A stretch of DNA of 64,000 bases from Berkiella sp964594635 (GTDB taxonomy: Bacteria > Pseudomonadota > Gammaproteobacteria > Berkiellales > Berkiellaceae): assembly GCA_964594635.1 (NCBI GenBank), contig CAZQMV010000012.1, positions 1-64,000 of the forward strand, read 5' to 3'. The position numbers were made by a program, and so were the translations under genes. This document shows, piece after piece, positions 9,347 to 18,153 of the stretch. Position 1 is the first letter of the stretch; each line of letters starts with the position of its first letter. The notes under the pieces were generated by a model. It was given only the letters and a program-made list of their open reading frames with translations, did not search any database and was not told the DNA's origin.

Positions 9347-10665
9347 GACGACTTTTCCTCTGAATGTTCAGTAAGTCTTAAGCCTAAAAAATTGGCAATG
9401 TTGCAAAATGAGGGGAAAGAAGTCGCAATATGCTCAGCATTCAAAATCGTGATGGGCTCACTTGCTTTCAAGGCTGCGATGGCAAATGCCATGGCCACGC
9501 GATGATCGCCCCCACTCTCAACGATGCCGCCCGTTATTTTACTGCCTCGTATAATAATCCCATCAGACAAGATGGCAAGAGGTATTCCCATTTTTTGCAA
9601 ACCATTTGCCATCACGGTAATTCTGTCTGTTTCTTTGTGGCGCAATTCACCCAGCCCCGCAAAATGGGTTTCACCCGCTGCGGCTGTCGCGACAATAAAT
9701 AAAACGGGGAATTCATCGATAGCGCTCACTACCCATTCGGTTGGCACCACTATCCCTTTTAAATCGGCTCCCTTCACTTCAATATCTGCAACAGGCTCAT
9801 TGCCCATGAGACGTTCATTATGCAAAATGATCTCTGCACCCATTGCTCGCAAAATATGGCAAAGGCCCATTCTCGTTGGATTGATCCCTATCCCTGTTAA
9901 AAGAATATGAGCGCCTTTTGTTATGCTGGCGCCAGCGATAAAAAAAGCCGCCGAAGAAATATCACCCGGAATGGTGATAGCTTTACCCATCAATGGACTA
10001 GACGGATCGAGTGTGATTCGATTGTTTTTCGTGGTTACATTGGCACCTAAATAGTGCAACATTCGCTCGGTATGATCACGACTGGCTTCTTTTTCGACGA
10101 TCACTGTCTCGTTGTTTGCATAAAGACCTGCCAGCAACAAACAGGCTTTCACCTGAGCACTCGCAACCGGCATGTCATAATGAATACTCCGTAAACCGCT
10201 ACAAGACTCTATTAAAAGCGGTGCCACCGCTTTTAATCCTATTTGTCGCCCACTGATCTTTGCACCCATCGATTGCAATGGTTTCACTATACGGGTCATA
10301 TCGCGACGACTCAGCGACTCATCCCCTATTAAGGTGCTTTTAAACGGTTGTGCCGAGAGTATGCCGGCTAATAAACGCATACTGGTTCCTGAATTACCAC
10401 AATCTAAGGGCTGAACAGGTTGCATAAAAGCGTGCAAACCCTGCCCATCGATCTCAAGTAACGTTTTGTTTTGACTAACACCTACCCCTAAGTGTTGCAA
10501 CGCTTGTAACGTGGCTAAACAATCTTCGCTTTGTAAAAAGCCTTCTATTGTAGATGGGCCTTTAGCAAGCGAACCGAGAATAAGGGCACGGTGAGAAATA
10601 GATTTGTCACCTGGTATAGCGGTTTCACCCTGTAAGGTGCCACCAGGTTCCACGATTAACTTCAT
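9343..10665 (-). CDS. aroA: 3-phosphoshikimate 1-carboxyvinyltransferase (EPSP synthase)
   Basis: Sixth step of the shikimate pathway: joins PEP to shikimate-3-phosphate. Signature elements are GDKSISHRALILGSL near residue 20, LDCGNSGTSMRLLAG near 90, and RHKETDRITVMANGL near 350. Length 440 fits. It lies eight bases beyond serC and overlaps cmk by four. Compared with Pseudomonas, pheA and tyrA are missing between serC and aroA, so prephenate conversion must be encoded elsewhere. Confidence 0.97.
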   Translation of the reverse strand: MKLIVEPGGTLQGETAIPGDKSISHRALILGSLAKGPSTIEGFLQSEDCLATLQALQHLGVGVSQNKTLLEIDGQGLHAFMQPVQPLDCGNSGTSMRLLAGILSAQPFKSTLIGDESLSRRDMTRIVKPLQSMGAKISGRQIGLKAVAPLLIESCSGLRSIHYDMPVASAQVKACLLLAGLYANNETVIVEKEASRDHTERMLHYLGANVTTKNNRITLDPSSPLMGKAITIPGDISSAAFFIAGASITKGAHILLTGIGINPTRMGLCHILRAMGAEIILHNERLMGNEPVADIEVKGADLKGIVVPTEWVVSAIDEFPVLFIVATAAAGETHFAGLGELRHKETDRITVMANGLQKMGIPLAILSDGIIIRGSKITGGIVESGGDHRVAMAFAIAALKASEPITILNAEHIATSFPSFCNIANFLGLRLTEHSEEKSS

Positions 10666-10673
10666 TTTAGGTA

Positions 10674-11774
10674 TTAGCCTTTGGTTTTTTCAAAGTGTTG
10701 CATAAATTCGCTTAACGCTATGGCGCCAGCAAGTGGCATAGCGTTATAAAGACTGGCTCGACAACCACCAACGACTTTATGACCTTTTAATTGTTTTAAG
10801 CCTGTCTTTTCTGCTTGTGCAAGAAACTCGCTTTCAAGGGCTTCTGATGGCAACCGGAAAGGGATATTCACTTGTGAACGTGCGTTTTTCACGACAGGAT
10901 TGGTATAAAAATCACTTGCATCGATAAGGTCATAAACAAACGAAGCTTTTTTCGCAACTTGTTGCTGAATGTTTTCAAGGCCACCTTGCTTTTGTACCCA
11001 ATCAAGTACTAATCCCAACACGTACCAACAAAACACAGGCGGGGTATTCAACAAAGAGTGATGTTGTTCACAAAATGTATAATTTAAGGTCGGCGGCGTA
11101 AACGGATGTGCATTCCCAAGCAAAGATTTGCGAACAATCACTACCGTGATACCAGCAATGCCTAAATTTTTCTGCGCACTCGCATAAATCAAACCAAAAC
11201 GCGAAAAATCAATGGGTTTAGTGAGAATATTGGACGTCATATCACTAACAAGCCATTTATCCGTTTTAGGAGGCTGAGTAAATTCAACGCCTTGGATGGT
11301 TTCATTATCGGTATAATGAACATAGGGAGCATCTTGCGTGAAAGTAAGCTCTGTATCAGAAGGAATGGTCGTAAAAGCATTTGCTTCCGTGGAAGCTGTC
11401 ACATGGGCTTGGCAATAGCTACCTGCGTCTTTGAACGCAAGCTTCGACCAATGACCAGTAATAATATAGTCAGCAGTCTTTTTACCATTTAATAAATTCA
11501 TGGGGATGGCTGAAAATTGTGTTCTAGCTCCCCCTGCGATAAACAGCACTGCAAAATCTTCTGGAATGGCTAGCAAAGAACGTAAATTTGCTTCTATTTT
11601 AGCTGCTAATTCCATCACAACGGGCAATCGATGACTTATTTCCATGATTGACATACCCTCGTACCAATTGGGTATGTCATCACGAATTTTGTCGAGGACC
11701 TCACGAGGTAAACAAGCAGGGCCTGCACCAAAGTTGTAAAGGGTTTCGTCCTTACTCTTGTGTACCATTATCAT
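10674..11774 (-). CDS. serC: Phosphoserine aminotransferase
   Basis: PLP enzyme converting 3-phosphohydroxypyruvate to phosphoserine (serine synthesis) and also acting in pyridoxal phosphate synthesis. NFGAGPACLP at the N-terminus and the PLP lysine in IYASAQKNLGIAG identify it. Length about 364-366. Two ATG codons (11774 and 11768) are both possible; either overlaps the gyrA 3' end by 17-23 bases, so the genes are closely linked. Class V aminotransferase fold. Confidence 0.96.
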   Translation of the reverse strand: MIMVHKSKDETLYNFGAGPACLPREVLDKIRDDIPNWYEGMSIMEISHRLPVVMELAAKIEANLRSLLAIPEDFAVLFIAGGARTQFSAIPMNLLNGKKTADYIITGHWSKLAFKDAGSYCQAHVTASTEANAFTTIPSDTELTFTQDAPYVHYTDNETIQGVEFTQPPKTDKWLVSDMTSNILTKPIDFSRFGLIYASAQKNLGIAGITVVIVRKSLLGNAHPFTPPTLNYTFCEQHHSLLNTPPVFCWYVLGLVLDWVQKQGGLENIQQQVAKKASFVYDLIDASDFYTNPVVKNARSQVNIPFRLPSEALESEFLAQAEKTGLKQLKGHKVVGGCRASLYNAMPLAGAIALSEFMQHFEKTKG

Positions 11775-14376
11775 CGGCTTCCGTGTCTACATCTGAATCA
11801 AGGTCTTCGTCGCCTTCTTCATCAGAAGCACTGCCTTTTTTCGCTTCCAATTCAAGAATACGCTGCAAGCCCACTAATTTTTCTTCTTTGCTTAATTGGA
11901 TCAGCGTCACACCTTGGGTGTTTCGACCAACCACTGAAATCTCATCAACCCGGGTTCGCACTAACGTGCCACCATTGGTGATTAACATGATTTCATCGTT
12001 GTCTTCTACTTGTACCGCACCAATCACATTACCATTACGTTCTGTGGTTTGAATAGCAATTACGCCTTGGCCGCCTCGACCCTTCACAGGGAAGTCACTG
12101 ACCGAGGTGCGTTTACCAAAACCATTTTCAGTCGCAACCAAAATAGTGCAATCACTTTTCACCACAATTAAGGAAATCACGCGTTGATTTTCTTGCATCT
12201 TAACGCCACGAACACCACGAGCCACACGCCCCATACAACGGACAGTCGATTCATGGAAACGCACTGCTTTACCCGAATCGGTAAACAACATGATATCGCG
12301 ATCGCCTTCCGTGGTTTGTGCGCCTACCAATTCATCATTTTCATCCAAATCAACGGCAATAATGCCGGAGCTTCTGGGACGTGAAAATTCTGAAATGTTC
12401 ACTTTCTTGATAACGCCCTGCGCGGTTGCCATAACGATACAATGGGTATCGGTAAACTCACGCAACGGTAAAATGGCGCTAATTCTTTCACCCGGCTCTA
12501 AATAAGGGATCAAGTTAACGATGGGTTTACCACGGGAATTTCGTGATCCTAATGGTAATTGATAGACTTTTAGCCAATACACTTTACCTTTACTTGAGAA
12601 GCAAAGGATCGTGTCATGGGTATTCGCAACCAGCAGTTGATCGACATAATCTTCATCTTTCACTTGCGTTGCGGCTTTGCCACGTCCACCACGATGTTGG
12701 GCAGCATACGCATCAAGCGGTTGGGTTTTCACATAGCCTTGATGAGATAAGGTGACCACACGCACTTCTTCAGTGATGAGATCTTCGTTGGATAAATCTT
12801 GCATCGTTGCAATAATTTCGGTGCGACGATCGTCACCAAATTGATCGCGTGAATCATTTAATTCTTGTTTAATCACTTCCATTAAACGGTGTGGATTAAC
12901 CAAAATTTCAATTAACGCAGCAATTTCTTTTAAAATCTCTTCATATTCTTTAAAGATCTTGTCTTGTTCTAAACCCGTTAAGCGTTGCAGTTTTAAATCT
13001 AAAATCGCTTGCGCTTGTACTTCAGACAAGTGATAACCATCTGGTTTTAAGCCTAAATCTTTGGATGCATCTTCGGGCTTAGAAGATTCAGCCCCAGTTT
13101 GTGCCAACATCGCTTGTACAGTGCCAGGTGGCCAGGGTTTAGCAACCAATTGATCTTTTGCTTCATGCGGTGTTTTAGACGCTTTAATCATTTGAATGAT
13201 TTCATCAACGTTCGCTAATGCAACACTCCAGCCTTCTAAAATGTGGGCTCTTTCTCTGGCTTTGCGTAATTCATAAGTTGTTCGACGATTAACAACAACG
13301 CGACGATGACGAATAAAGCATTCAATAATTTGCTTTAAGTTCAGTGTACGGGGTTGATTATCAACCAAGGCAACCATGTTGATGCCAAAGACGCTTTGCA
13401 TTGGGGTTTGTGCATAAAGATTATTTAAAATAACCTCAGCCACTTCGTTACGTTTTAACTCAATAACGACACGCATCCCGTCTTTATCAGATTCATCACG
13501 TAAATTGGAAATCCCTTCAATTTTCTTGTCTTTAACCAATTCGGCAATTTTTTCAACCAGTTTGGCTTTATTCACTTGATAGGGCAATTCAGTGATAATG
13601 ATTGACTGACGATTATCGCTTTCTTCAATTTCCGTTCGAGCACGCACATAAATTCGACCACGGCCAGTGCGATAAGCATCGATGATCCCAGAACGGCCAT
13701 TAATGAAGGCACGGGTTGGGAAATCGGGACCGGGAATATATGTCAGTAATTCATCAATAGTAATATCTGGGTTATCAATCAAAGCAAGACAACCTGAGAT
13801 CACTTCACGCAAATTATGTGGCGGAATATTGGTTGCCATACCAACTGCAATACCGGAAGCCCCATTGACGAGCAAATTAGGTACTCTGGTTGGCAATACA
13901 GACGGCGCAAATTCGGTTTCATCATAGTTAGGAACGAAATCGACCGTTTCTTTATCAAGATCTTTCAATAATTCATGTGCAAAACGCGACATACGCACTT
14001 CGGTATATCGCATCGCAGCAGCTGAGTCACCATCGACAGAACCGAAGTTCCCTTGACCATCAACCAGCAGATAACGCATCGAGAATGGCTGTGCCATTCG
14101 AACGATGGTGTCATAAACGGCCGTATCACCATGAGGGTGGTATTTACCGATAACGTCACCCACGACACGGGCAGATTTCTTATAAGGCTTATTCCATTCG
14201 TTGCCAAGCTCTGACATGGCAAACAGCACGCGTCGGTGTACGGGTTTTAAACCATCGCGTACATCAGGCAAGGCTCGCCCGACGATCACGCTCATGGCAT
14301 AATCTAAATACGATTGTTTGAGTTCATCTTCAATATTGACCGGATGGACTTCTTTTGCGAGCTCTGTCACGGACAA
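11752..14376 (-). CDS. gyrA: DNA gyrase subunit A
   Basis: Breaks and rejoins DNA in the A2B2 gyrase complex that adds negative supercoils. Active-site Tyr is Y124 in MRYTE. The quinolone region reads GKYHPHGDTAVYDT, with Thr85 and Asp89 (E. coli Ser83 and Asp87 equivalents); Thr at this place is also wild type in Pseudomonas aeruginosa. C-terminal beta-pinwheel blades are present and the protein ends in an acidic tail of about 40 residues, as in many gammaproteobacterial GyrA. Length 874 is normal. First gene of the minus-strand block gyrA-serC-aroA-cmk, divergent from ubiG. Confidence 0.98.
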   Translation of the reverse strand: MSVTELAKEVHPVNIEDELKQSYLDYAMSVIVGRALPDVRDGLKPVHRRVLFAMSELGNEWNKPYKKSARVVGDVIGKYHPHGDTAVYDTIVRMAQPFSMRYLLVDGQGNFGSVDGDSAAAMRYTEVRMSRFAHELLKDLDKETVDFVPNYDETEFAPSVLPTRVPNLLVNGASGIAVGMATNIPPHNLREVISGCLALIDNPDITIDELLTYIPGPDFPTRAFINGRSGIIDAYRTGRGRIYVRARTEIEESDNRQSIIITELPYQVNKAKLVEKIAELVKDKKIEGISNLRDESDKDGMRVVIELKRNEVAEVILNNLYAQTPMQSVFGINMVALVDNQPRTLNLKQIIECFIRHRRVVVNRRTTYELRKARERAHILEGWSVALANVDEIIQMIKASKTPHEAKDQLVAKPWPPGTVQAMLAQTGAESSKPEDASKDLGLKPDGYHLSEVQAQAILDLKLQRLTGLEQDKIFKEYEEILKEIAALIEILVNPHRLMEVIKQELNDSRDQFGDDRRTEIIATMQDLSNEDLITEEVRVVTLSHQGYVKTQPLDAYAAQHRGGRGKAATQVKDEDYVDQLLVANTHDTILCFSSKGKVYWLKVYQLPLGSRNSRGKPIVNLIPYLEPGERISAILPLREFTDTHCIVMATAQGVIKKVNISEFSRPRSSGIIAVDLDENDELVGAQTTEGDRDIMLFTDSGKAVRFHESTVRCMGRVARGVRGVKMQENQRVISLIVVKSDCTILVATENGFGKRTSVSDFPVKGRGGQGVIAIQTTERNGNVIGAVQVEDNDEIMLITNGGTLVRTRVDEISVVGRNTQGVTLIQLSKEEKLVGLQRILELEAKKGSASDEEGDEDLDSDVDTEADDNGTQE

Positions 14377-14565
14377 TGGCTCCTTTGTTAGCTGGTAAAC
14401 TTTAACTTAGAACGAGCGAAGTTTATGTATCAATTAAGAGTGAAGATTGTAACATAGAGCAGACTCAAACTCACCGATTCCCCGATAAATACCCCCCAAT
14501 TGGGCACTCAAAATGATATACTCGAGCCGCACCAAACAACGCCTAAAAGCAAAGTGGGAAGAGTT

Positions 14566-15270
14566 ATGAATGTTGACCAAGCAGAAGTTCAAAAGTTTAG
14601 TGACATGGCCGCCTATTGGTGGGACCTAAAAGGCCCTTGCAAGCCCCTTCATGAACTCAATCCGTTGCGACTACAGTTTGTTCAATCGCACACTCAGCTG
14701 GCCCATAAATCCATACTCGACCTTGGCTGTGGTGGCGGCATTCTCACCGAGGCTCTTAGCAATCTAAGTGCCAAAGTAACTGGGCTTGATCAATCGCCTG
14801 AAGTCTTAAAAGTTGCCAGGGCTCATGCTACCGAAGTGGGGCTAAGCTCACCTCCCCTTTATGTCGAATCAACAGCTGAACAATACGCGCTCGACAATCC
14901 AGAGCACTTTGATGTGATTACCTGCATGGAAATGCTAGAGCATGTCCCCTCTCCTATTTCGATCCTTAAAGCTTGTGGCGATTTATTAAAGCCGGGCGGA
15001 GATCTCTTTTTATCGACTCTGAATCGAACACCCAAGTCATTTTTGTTTGCCATTGTGGGGGCTGAATATGTTTTAAATATGCTTCCCAAAGGAACGCATG
15101 ATTATGATCATTTTATTCGCCCAAGTGAGCTTAACAGCTGGGCCGTAAGCCAAGGCTTTCGTCTAAAATCAATGAAAGGGTTAAGTTATAATGTGTTTAC
15201 CCGTTCGTTTTCTTTATCAGACAATGTCTCTGTCAATTATTTGATGCACTTACAAAAGGACAATGGATGA
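14566..15270 (+). CDS. ubiG: Ubiquinone biosynthesis O-methyltransferase
   Basis: SAM-dependent O-methyltransferase acting twice in ubiquinone synthesis. The start MNVDQAEVQKFSDMAAYWWD and KPLHELNPLRL match the UbiG N-terminus closely, so the ATG at 14566 with GGGAAGAG upstream is chosen although the frame opens earlier (14500). SAM motif I is ILDLGCGGG; the TCMEMLEHVPSP and KPGGDLFLSTLNRT segments follow. Length 235. Its stop overlaps the next gene by four bases (ATGA). gyrA is divergent. Confidence 0.96.
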   Translation: MNVDQAEVQKFSDMAAYWWDLKGPCKPLHELNPLRLQFVQSHTQLAHKSILDLGCGGGILTEALSNLSAKVTGLDQSPEVLKVARAHATEVGLSSPPLYVESTAEQYALDNPEHFDVITCMEMLEHVPSPISILKACGDLLKPGGDLFLSTLNRTPKSFLFAIVGAEYVLNMLPKGTHDYDHFIRPSELNSWAVSQGFRLKSMKGLSYNVFTRSFSLSDNVSVNYLMHLQKDNG

Positions 15271-15935
15271 GCACTCCTGTAGAAGCCATTTTATTCGATC
15301 TCGATGGAACCTTGCTGGATACGGCGCCTGAATTTACCCATTGCCTTAACTTGCTTTTAGCCGAAACAGGTATGCCAACGGTGACCGTAGCTGAGCTACG
15401 TAGCCGTGTTTCCTATGGCGCAAAGGGAATGGTGGAGTTTGGTTTTAAGATCACTGAGCACAATGCACGCTACCAGAACATTAAAGAGCGTTTTTTGGCA
15501 CTCTATGCTAAAGAAATTGGTTCGAAGACCCATTTCTTTCCTGGGATTGTTAACCTCCTAGAGCGCTTACAAGACTTAAAGCTACCCTGGGGTATTGTGA
15601 CCAATAAACCAACTTGCTTTACTTTGCCGTTATTAGAAAAATTTGCCCCGCTATCCCAGGCAAGCTGCGTAGTCGCCGGAGATACCCTCAAAACGCAAAA
15701 ACCTGATCCTGCTCCCTTACTCCATGCCTGCCAGCAGATGAGTGTGAACCCCAAGCACTGTTGGTATGTGGGTGATGCCAAAACCGATCAAGAAGCCAGC
15801 CATCAAGCGGGCATGCGCTGTGCCATTGCACACTATGGCTACATCCCTCCCACTGAAAACGCCCTCAATTGGCAGGCCGATTGCGATGTGTTTACCCCAA
15901 ATGAGATTGAAAAACTTTTAAACCCCGTGTTATAG
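15267..15935 (+). CDS. HAD phosphatase (Gph/MupP type)
   Basis: HAD-superfamily phosphatase with motif I FDLDGTLLDT, a helical cap, motif II region VTNKPT, motif III lysine in KTQKPDP, and motif IV GDAKTDQEAS. Usually labelled phosphoglycolate phosphatase. However, in Pseudomonas the gene directly after ubiG and before a YciK-type SDR is mupP, which dephosphorylates MurNAc-6-phosphate in peptidoglycan recycling; the same neighbours are present here. I therefore see MupP as at least as likely as Gph. Coupled to ubiG by a four-base overlap. Confidence 0.9.
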   Translation: MSTPVEAILFDLDGTLLDTAPEFTHCLNLLLAETGMPTVTVAELRSRVSYGAKGMVEFGFKITEHNARYQNIKERFLALYAKEIGSKTHFFPGIVNLLERLQDLKLPWGIVTNKPTCFTLPLLEKFAPLSQASCVVAGDTLKTQKPDPAPLLHACQQMSVNPKHCWYVGDAKTDQEASHQAGMRCAIAHYGYIPPTENALNWQADCDVFTPNEIEKLLNPVL

Positions 15936-16192
15936 TGGACATCCATTCTTGCACTTCTCCTGCCCTCTACTATACTGCTCCTAGTAAATTTGTGATTTCA
16001 TCTCACCGACCATAGAGATATCTCGCACAAACCTTTCAGTGTTCTTCTCTCTACCGATCATGTGTTCATGTCTCAAAATACACACTATTGAGCTTGAACG
16101 TGTTGGACGCTAAGAATGGCACGGAAGGTTCAAACAAAACGGAAGTTGAAGTTTAGGAAGTGGTTTTTTCGCAAGGAAGCAGAGAGGTTACA

Positions 16193-16375
16193 ATGTCTGA
16201 GCTCAGAATAAAAAAAGGCGAGCAAGGTCTGTCTCTACAAATGGCCTTGTTACATTTGCGCTGGCAACAAATCCGACAAGAGTTACGCCTAGAGTTGGAG
16301 CAGTACCACCAAGTAAGCCATCAAGAAGTACCCTTATCACAACCCGTTAGTTTAGAATCATCTACTGCAGTCTAA
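16193..16375 (+). CDS. Small protein of unknown function
   Basis: A 60-residue soluble, charged protein beginning MSELRIKKGEQGLSLQMALL. AGAGAGG stands at good spacing before the ATG at 16193, so this is preferred over the in-frame ATG at 16160. Residues about 13-45 should form one amphipathic helix; the tail is Ser/Val rich. It follows a 257-base gene-free gap and is followed by a hairpin at 16395-16429. I recognise no family. A real small gene is likely, but function is unknown. Confidence 0.55.
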   Translation: MSELRIKKGEQGLSLQMALLHLRWQQIRQELRLELEQYHQVSHQEVPLSQPVSLESSTAV

Positions 16376-16394
16376 CGCTCACGAATACCCATAC

Positions 16395-16429
16395 GAGGAA
16401 GTATTTAGTTTAATAACAAATATTTCCTC
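16395..16429 (+). terminator. Hairpin after the small protein gene
   Basis: GAGGAAGTATTT (16395-16406) pairs with AAATATTTCCTC (16418-16429) through 12 positions with one G-T wobble, loop 11 bases. It lies between the small protein and the squalene/phytoene-synthase-like gene. There is no strong T-run after it, so it may be a weak terminator or another RNA structure. Confidence 0.4.
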
Positions 16430-16470
16430 TAAAGGTTCCTACAACAGCCGCTTCGTTTTATACTCCCCCC

Positions 16471-17361
16471 ATGAACCCAGAACCTACGACATCAAACGCC
16501 TATTCCAGAGGCCAAAGCCAATATTATGCTTTGCTTTTTGCTCCATCAGCACTGCAAGAGGCCTGTTACGGGTTAAGCAGCTTTTTCCAAGAAATGGGCG
16601 GGCTGATTAGCCATACACTTGAACCCAGTGTGGCCAAAGCGAAACTGCTGTGGTGGAAAGAAGAAATTGCACGCACTTATTTGCGAATACCCTCACATCC
16701 CCTCAGTAAACAGTTGCAGCCTATTATTGAAGCTTATGATTTGCCTGAAGCTTATTTTGAACAATACCTCAGCGCAGCGCTAACAAGGCTCACTCAACGT
16801 CGGTGGGATACCTGGGAAGAGGTTCATGCAGATTGTCGACAAATGGGTGGCTTGAAAATGCTTCTCATGACTCGCCTCATGAAAACCACTCATCCACATA
16901 CTGAAGCATTTGCCATAGAGCTTGGCGGCGTATTAGAGCTTATCGATAGGATCCGCTACTTTGGAAAGGATCTGAGTCAAGGCAACATCTTATTTGCCCA
17001 AGATGACTTAGATTTTTTCAATATGACGCAAGCCTCATTGCTCGCTTATCAAACTCCTCAAGATCTCATTGCTTCACTGTTATACCGTCAAGCGCATCGC
17101 GCAAGAATGCTTTATGAAAAAGCATTGGAAGCCTTAGCAGAAAACGATCGTTTTAAAGTGGTTAGCCTGCTTAACTTAGCAAAAATCTATTTCGCATTAT
17201 TAGATGAAATAGAACAGGCTAACTTTGATGTACTTAATCAGCGAATAAGCTTAACACCACTGCGCAAATGGTGGTTAGCTTGGCGAAACTACGCCCAAGA
17301 AAAACAGCGCTTTCGCACCTTGCAAAAGTTAATAAATGAAAAGGTGACTGTTCATGGATAA
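16471..17361 (+). CDS. Squalene/phytoene synthase family protein
   Basis: Belongs to the trans-isoprenyl diphosphate synthase-like family by the AKLLWWKEEIARTY segment near residue 55 and the LELIDRIRYFGKDLSQGNIL segment near 150, which is followed by AQDDLDFF. The first DxxxD aspartate-rich motif of true squalene and phytoene synthases is not visible, so it may be closer to the NDUFAF6-like branch than to an active synthase. Length 296. It overlaps the SDR gene by eight bases. No other carotenoid or hopanoid gene is nearby, so its substrate is open. Confidence 0.75.
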   Translation: MNPEPTTSNAYSRGQSQYYALLFAPSALQEACYGLSSFFQEMGGLISHTLEPSVAKAKLLWWKEEIARTYLRIPSHPLSKQLQPIIEAYDLPEAYFEQYLSAALTRLTQRRWDTWEEVHADCRQMGGLKMLLMTRLMKTTHPHTEAFAIELGGVLELIDRIRYFGKDLSQGNILFAQDDLDFFNMTQASLLAYQTPQDLIASLLYRQAHRARMLYEKALEALAENDRFKVVSLLNLAKIYFALLDEIEQANFDVLNQRISLTPLRKWWLAWRNYAQEKQRFRTLQKLINEKVTVHG

Positions 17362-18118
17362 GTTGAGTCCTCATTGTTTACAAGATCACGTGATTTTAAT
17401 TACTGGTGCTGGCAAAGGCATTGGTCGCTCATTGGCGATTGCCGCAGCAAAACATGGCGCAACAACCATTCTTGTGGGTAAGTCATTAAAAAATCTTGAA
17501 AGTGTTTACGATGAAATTACCAGTAATGGTTATCCTGAACCTGCTTTGCACCCGACTAACCTTTTGTTGCTTGATCCTAAAGGCGCCAATGAATTATTGG
17601 ATAACATCACGCAAATGTTTGGCCGTCTTGATGCAGTGGTACACAATGCCGGGATCAGTGGCCCCTTGGCACCTCTTGAATTGATGTCACCCCAAAAATG
17701 GCTCGAGGTAATTCAACTCAATCTGAATGTGCCCTTCTTACTCTCACAGGCGATGTTGCCGCTATTGAAAAAAAGTAAACAGGCTTCCATCTTGTTTACG
17801 ACCGCTCATGAAGCTTATCAAGCTAAAGCTTACTGGGGGCCTTATTGCGCAAGTAAACATGGCGTTGCAGCCCTGGCTAAAACCTTACACGAAGAACTGG
17901 AAAACAATACAGACATTCGTGTGAACTGCATTAATCCAGGCATTGTGCGTACCGGATTGCGTATGAGCGCTTTTCCAGCGATTGATCCTGCCAATTTTAC
18001 CGATCCAGAAGATTTAATGCCTCATTACATCCATCTGTTAAGCCCCGCTGCAAAAGCGATTAGGGGACAAGTGCTTACTCCCCACACTCTCAAGCAGGCC
18101 GAAGAAGCTTTACTATAA
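17354..18118 (+). CDS. yciK: YciK-like short-chain dehydrogenase, catalytic Ser replaced
   Basis: SDR fold: TGAGKGIGRS for NAD(P), HNAGISG, and the YCASK active-site Tyr-x3-Lys. The C-terminal part, with GLRMSAFPAIDPANFTDPEDLMPHY, strongly resembles E. coli YciK, and the position after ubiG-mupP is that of Pseudomonas yciK. The usual catalytic serine 12-13 residues before the Tyr is missing: the segment reads FTTAHEAYQ where YciK has FTSSS. This enzyme may have lost or altered activity. Length 254, typical. Biological substrate of YciK proteins is not established. Confidence 0.82.
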   Translation: MDKLSPHCLQDHVILITGAGKGIGRSLAIAAAKHGATTILVGKSLKNLESVYDEITSNGYPEPALHPTNLLLLDPKGANELLDNITQMFGRLDAVVHNAGISGPLAPLELMSPQKWLEVIQLNLNVPFLLSQAMLPLLKKSKQASILFTTAHEAYQAKAYWGPYCASKHGVAALAKTLHEELENNTDIRVNCINPGIVRTGLRMSAFPAIDPANFTDPEDLMPHYIHLLSPAAKAIRGQVLTPHTLKQAEEALL

Positions 18119-18153
18119 TGAGATAACGTTGGTTATCTCATTATGAGGCCTAT

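Noticed and set aside
12243..14376. Thr85 in GyrA as a sign of quinolone resistance
   Set aside because: Thr at this place is natural in several gammaproteobacteria, so it is not evidence for selection.
16117..16131. TGGCAC-like sequence resembling a sigma-54 -24 element upstream of the small protein
   Set aside because: The -12 element TTGC is not present at the fixed spacing (GGTTCA stands there), so it is not a sigma-54 promoter.
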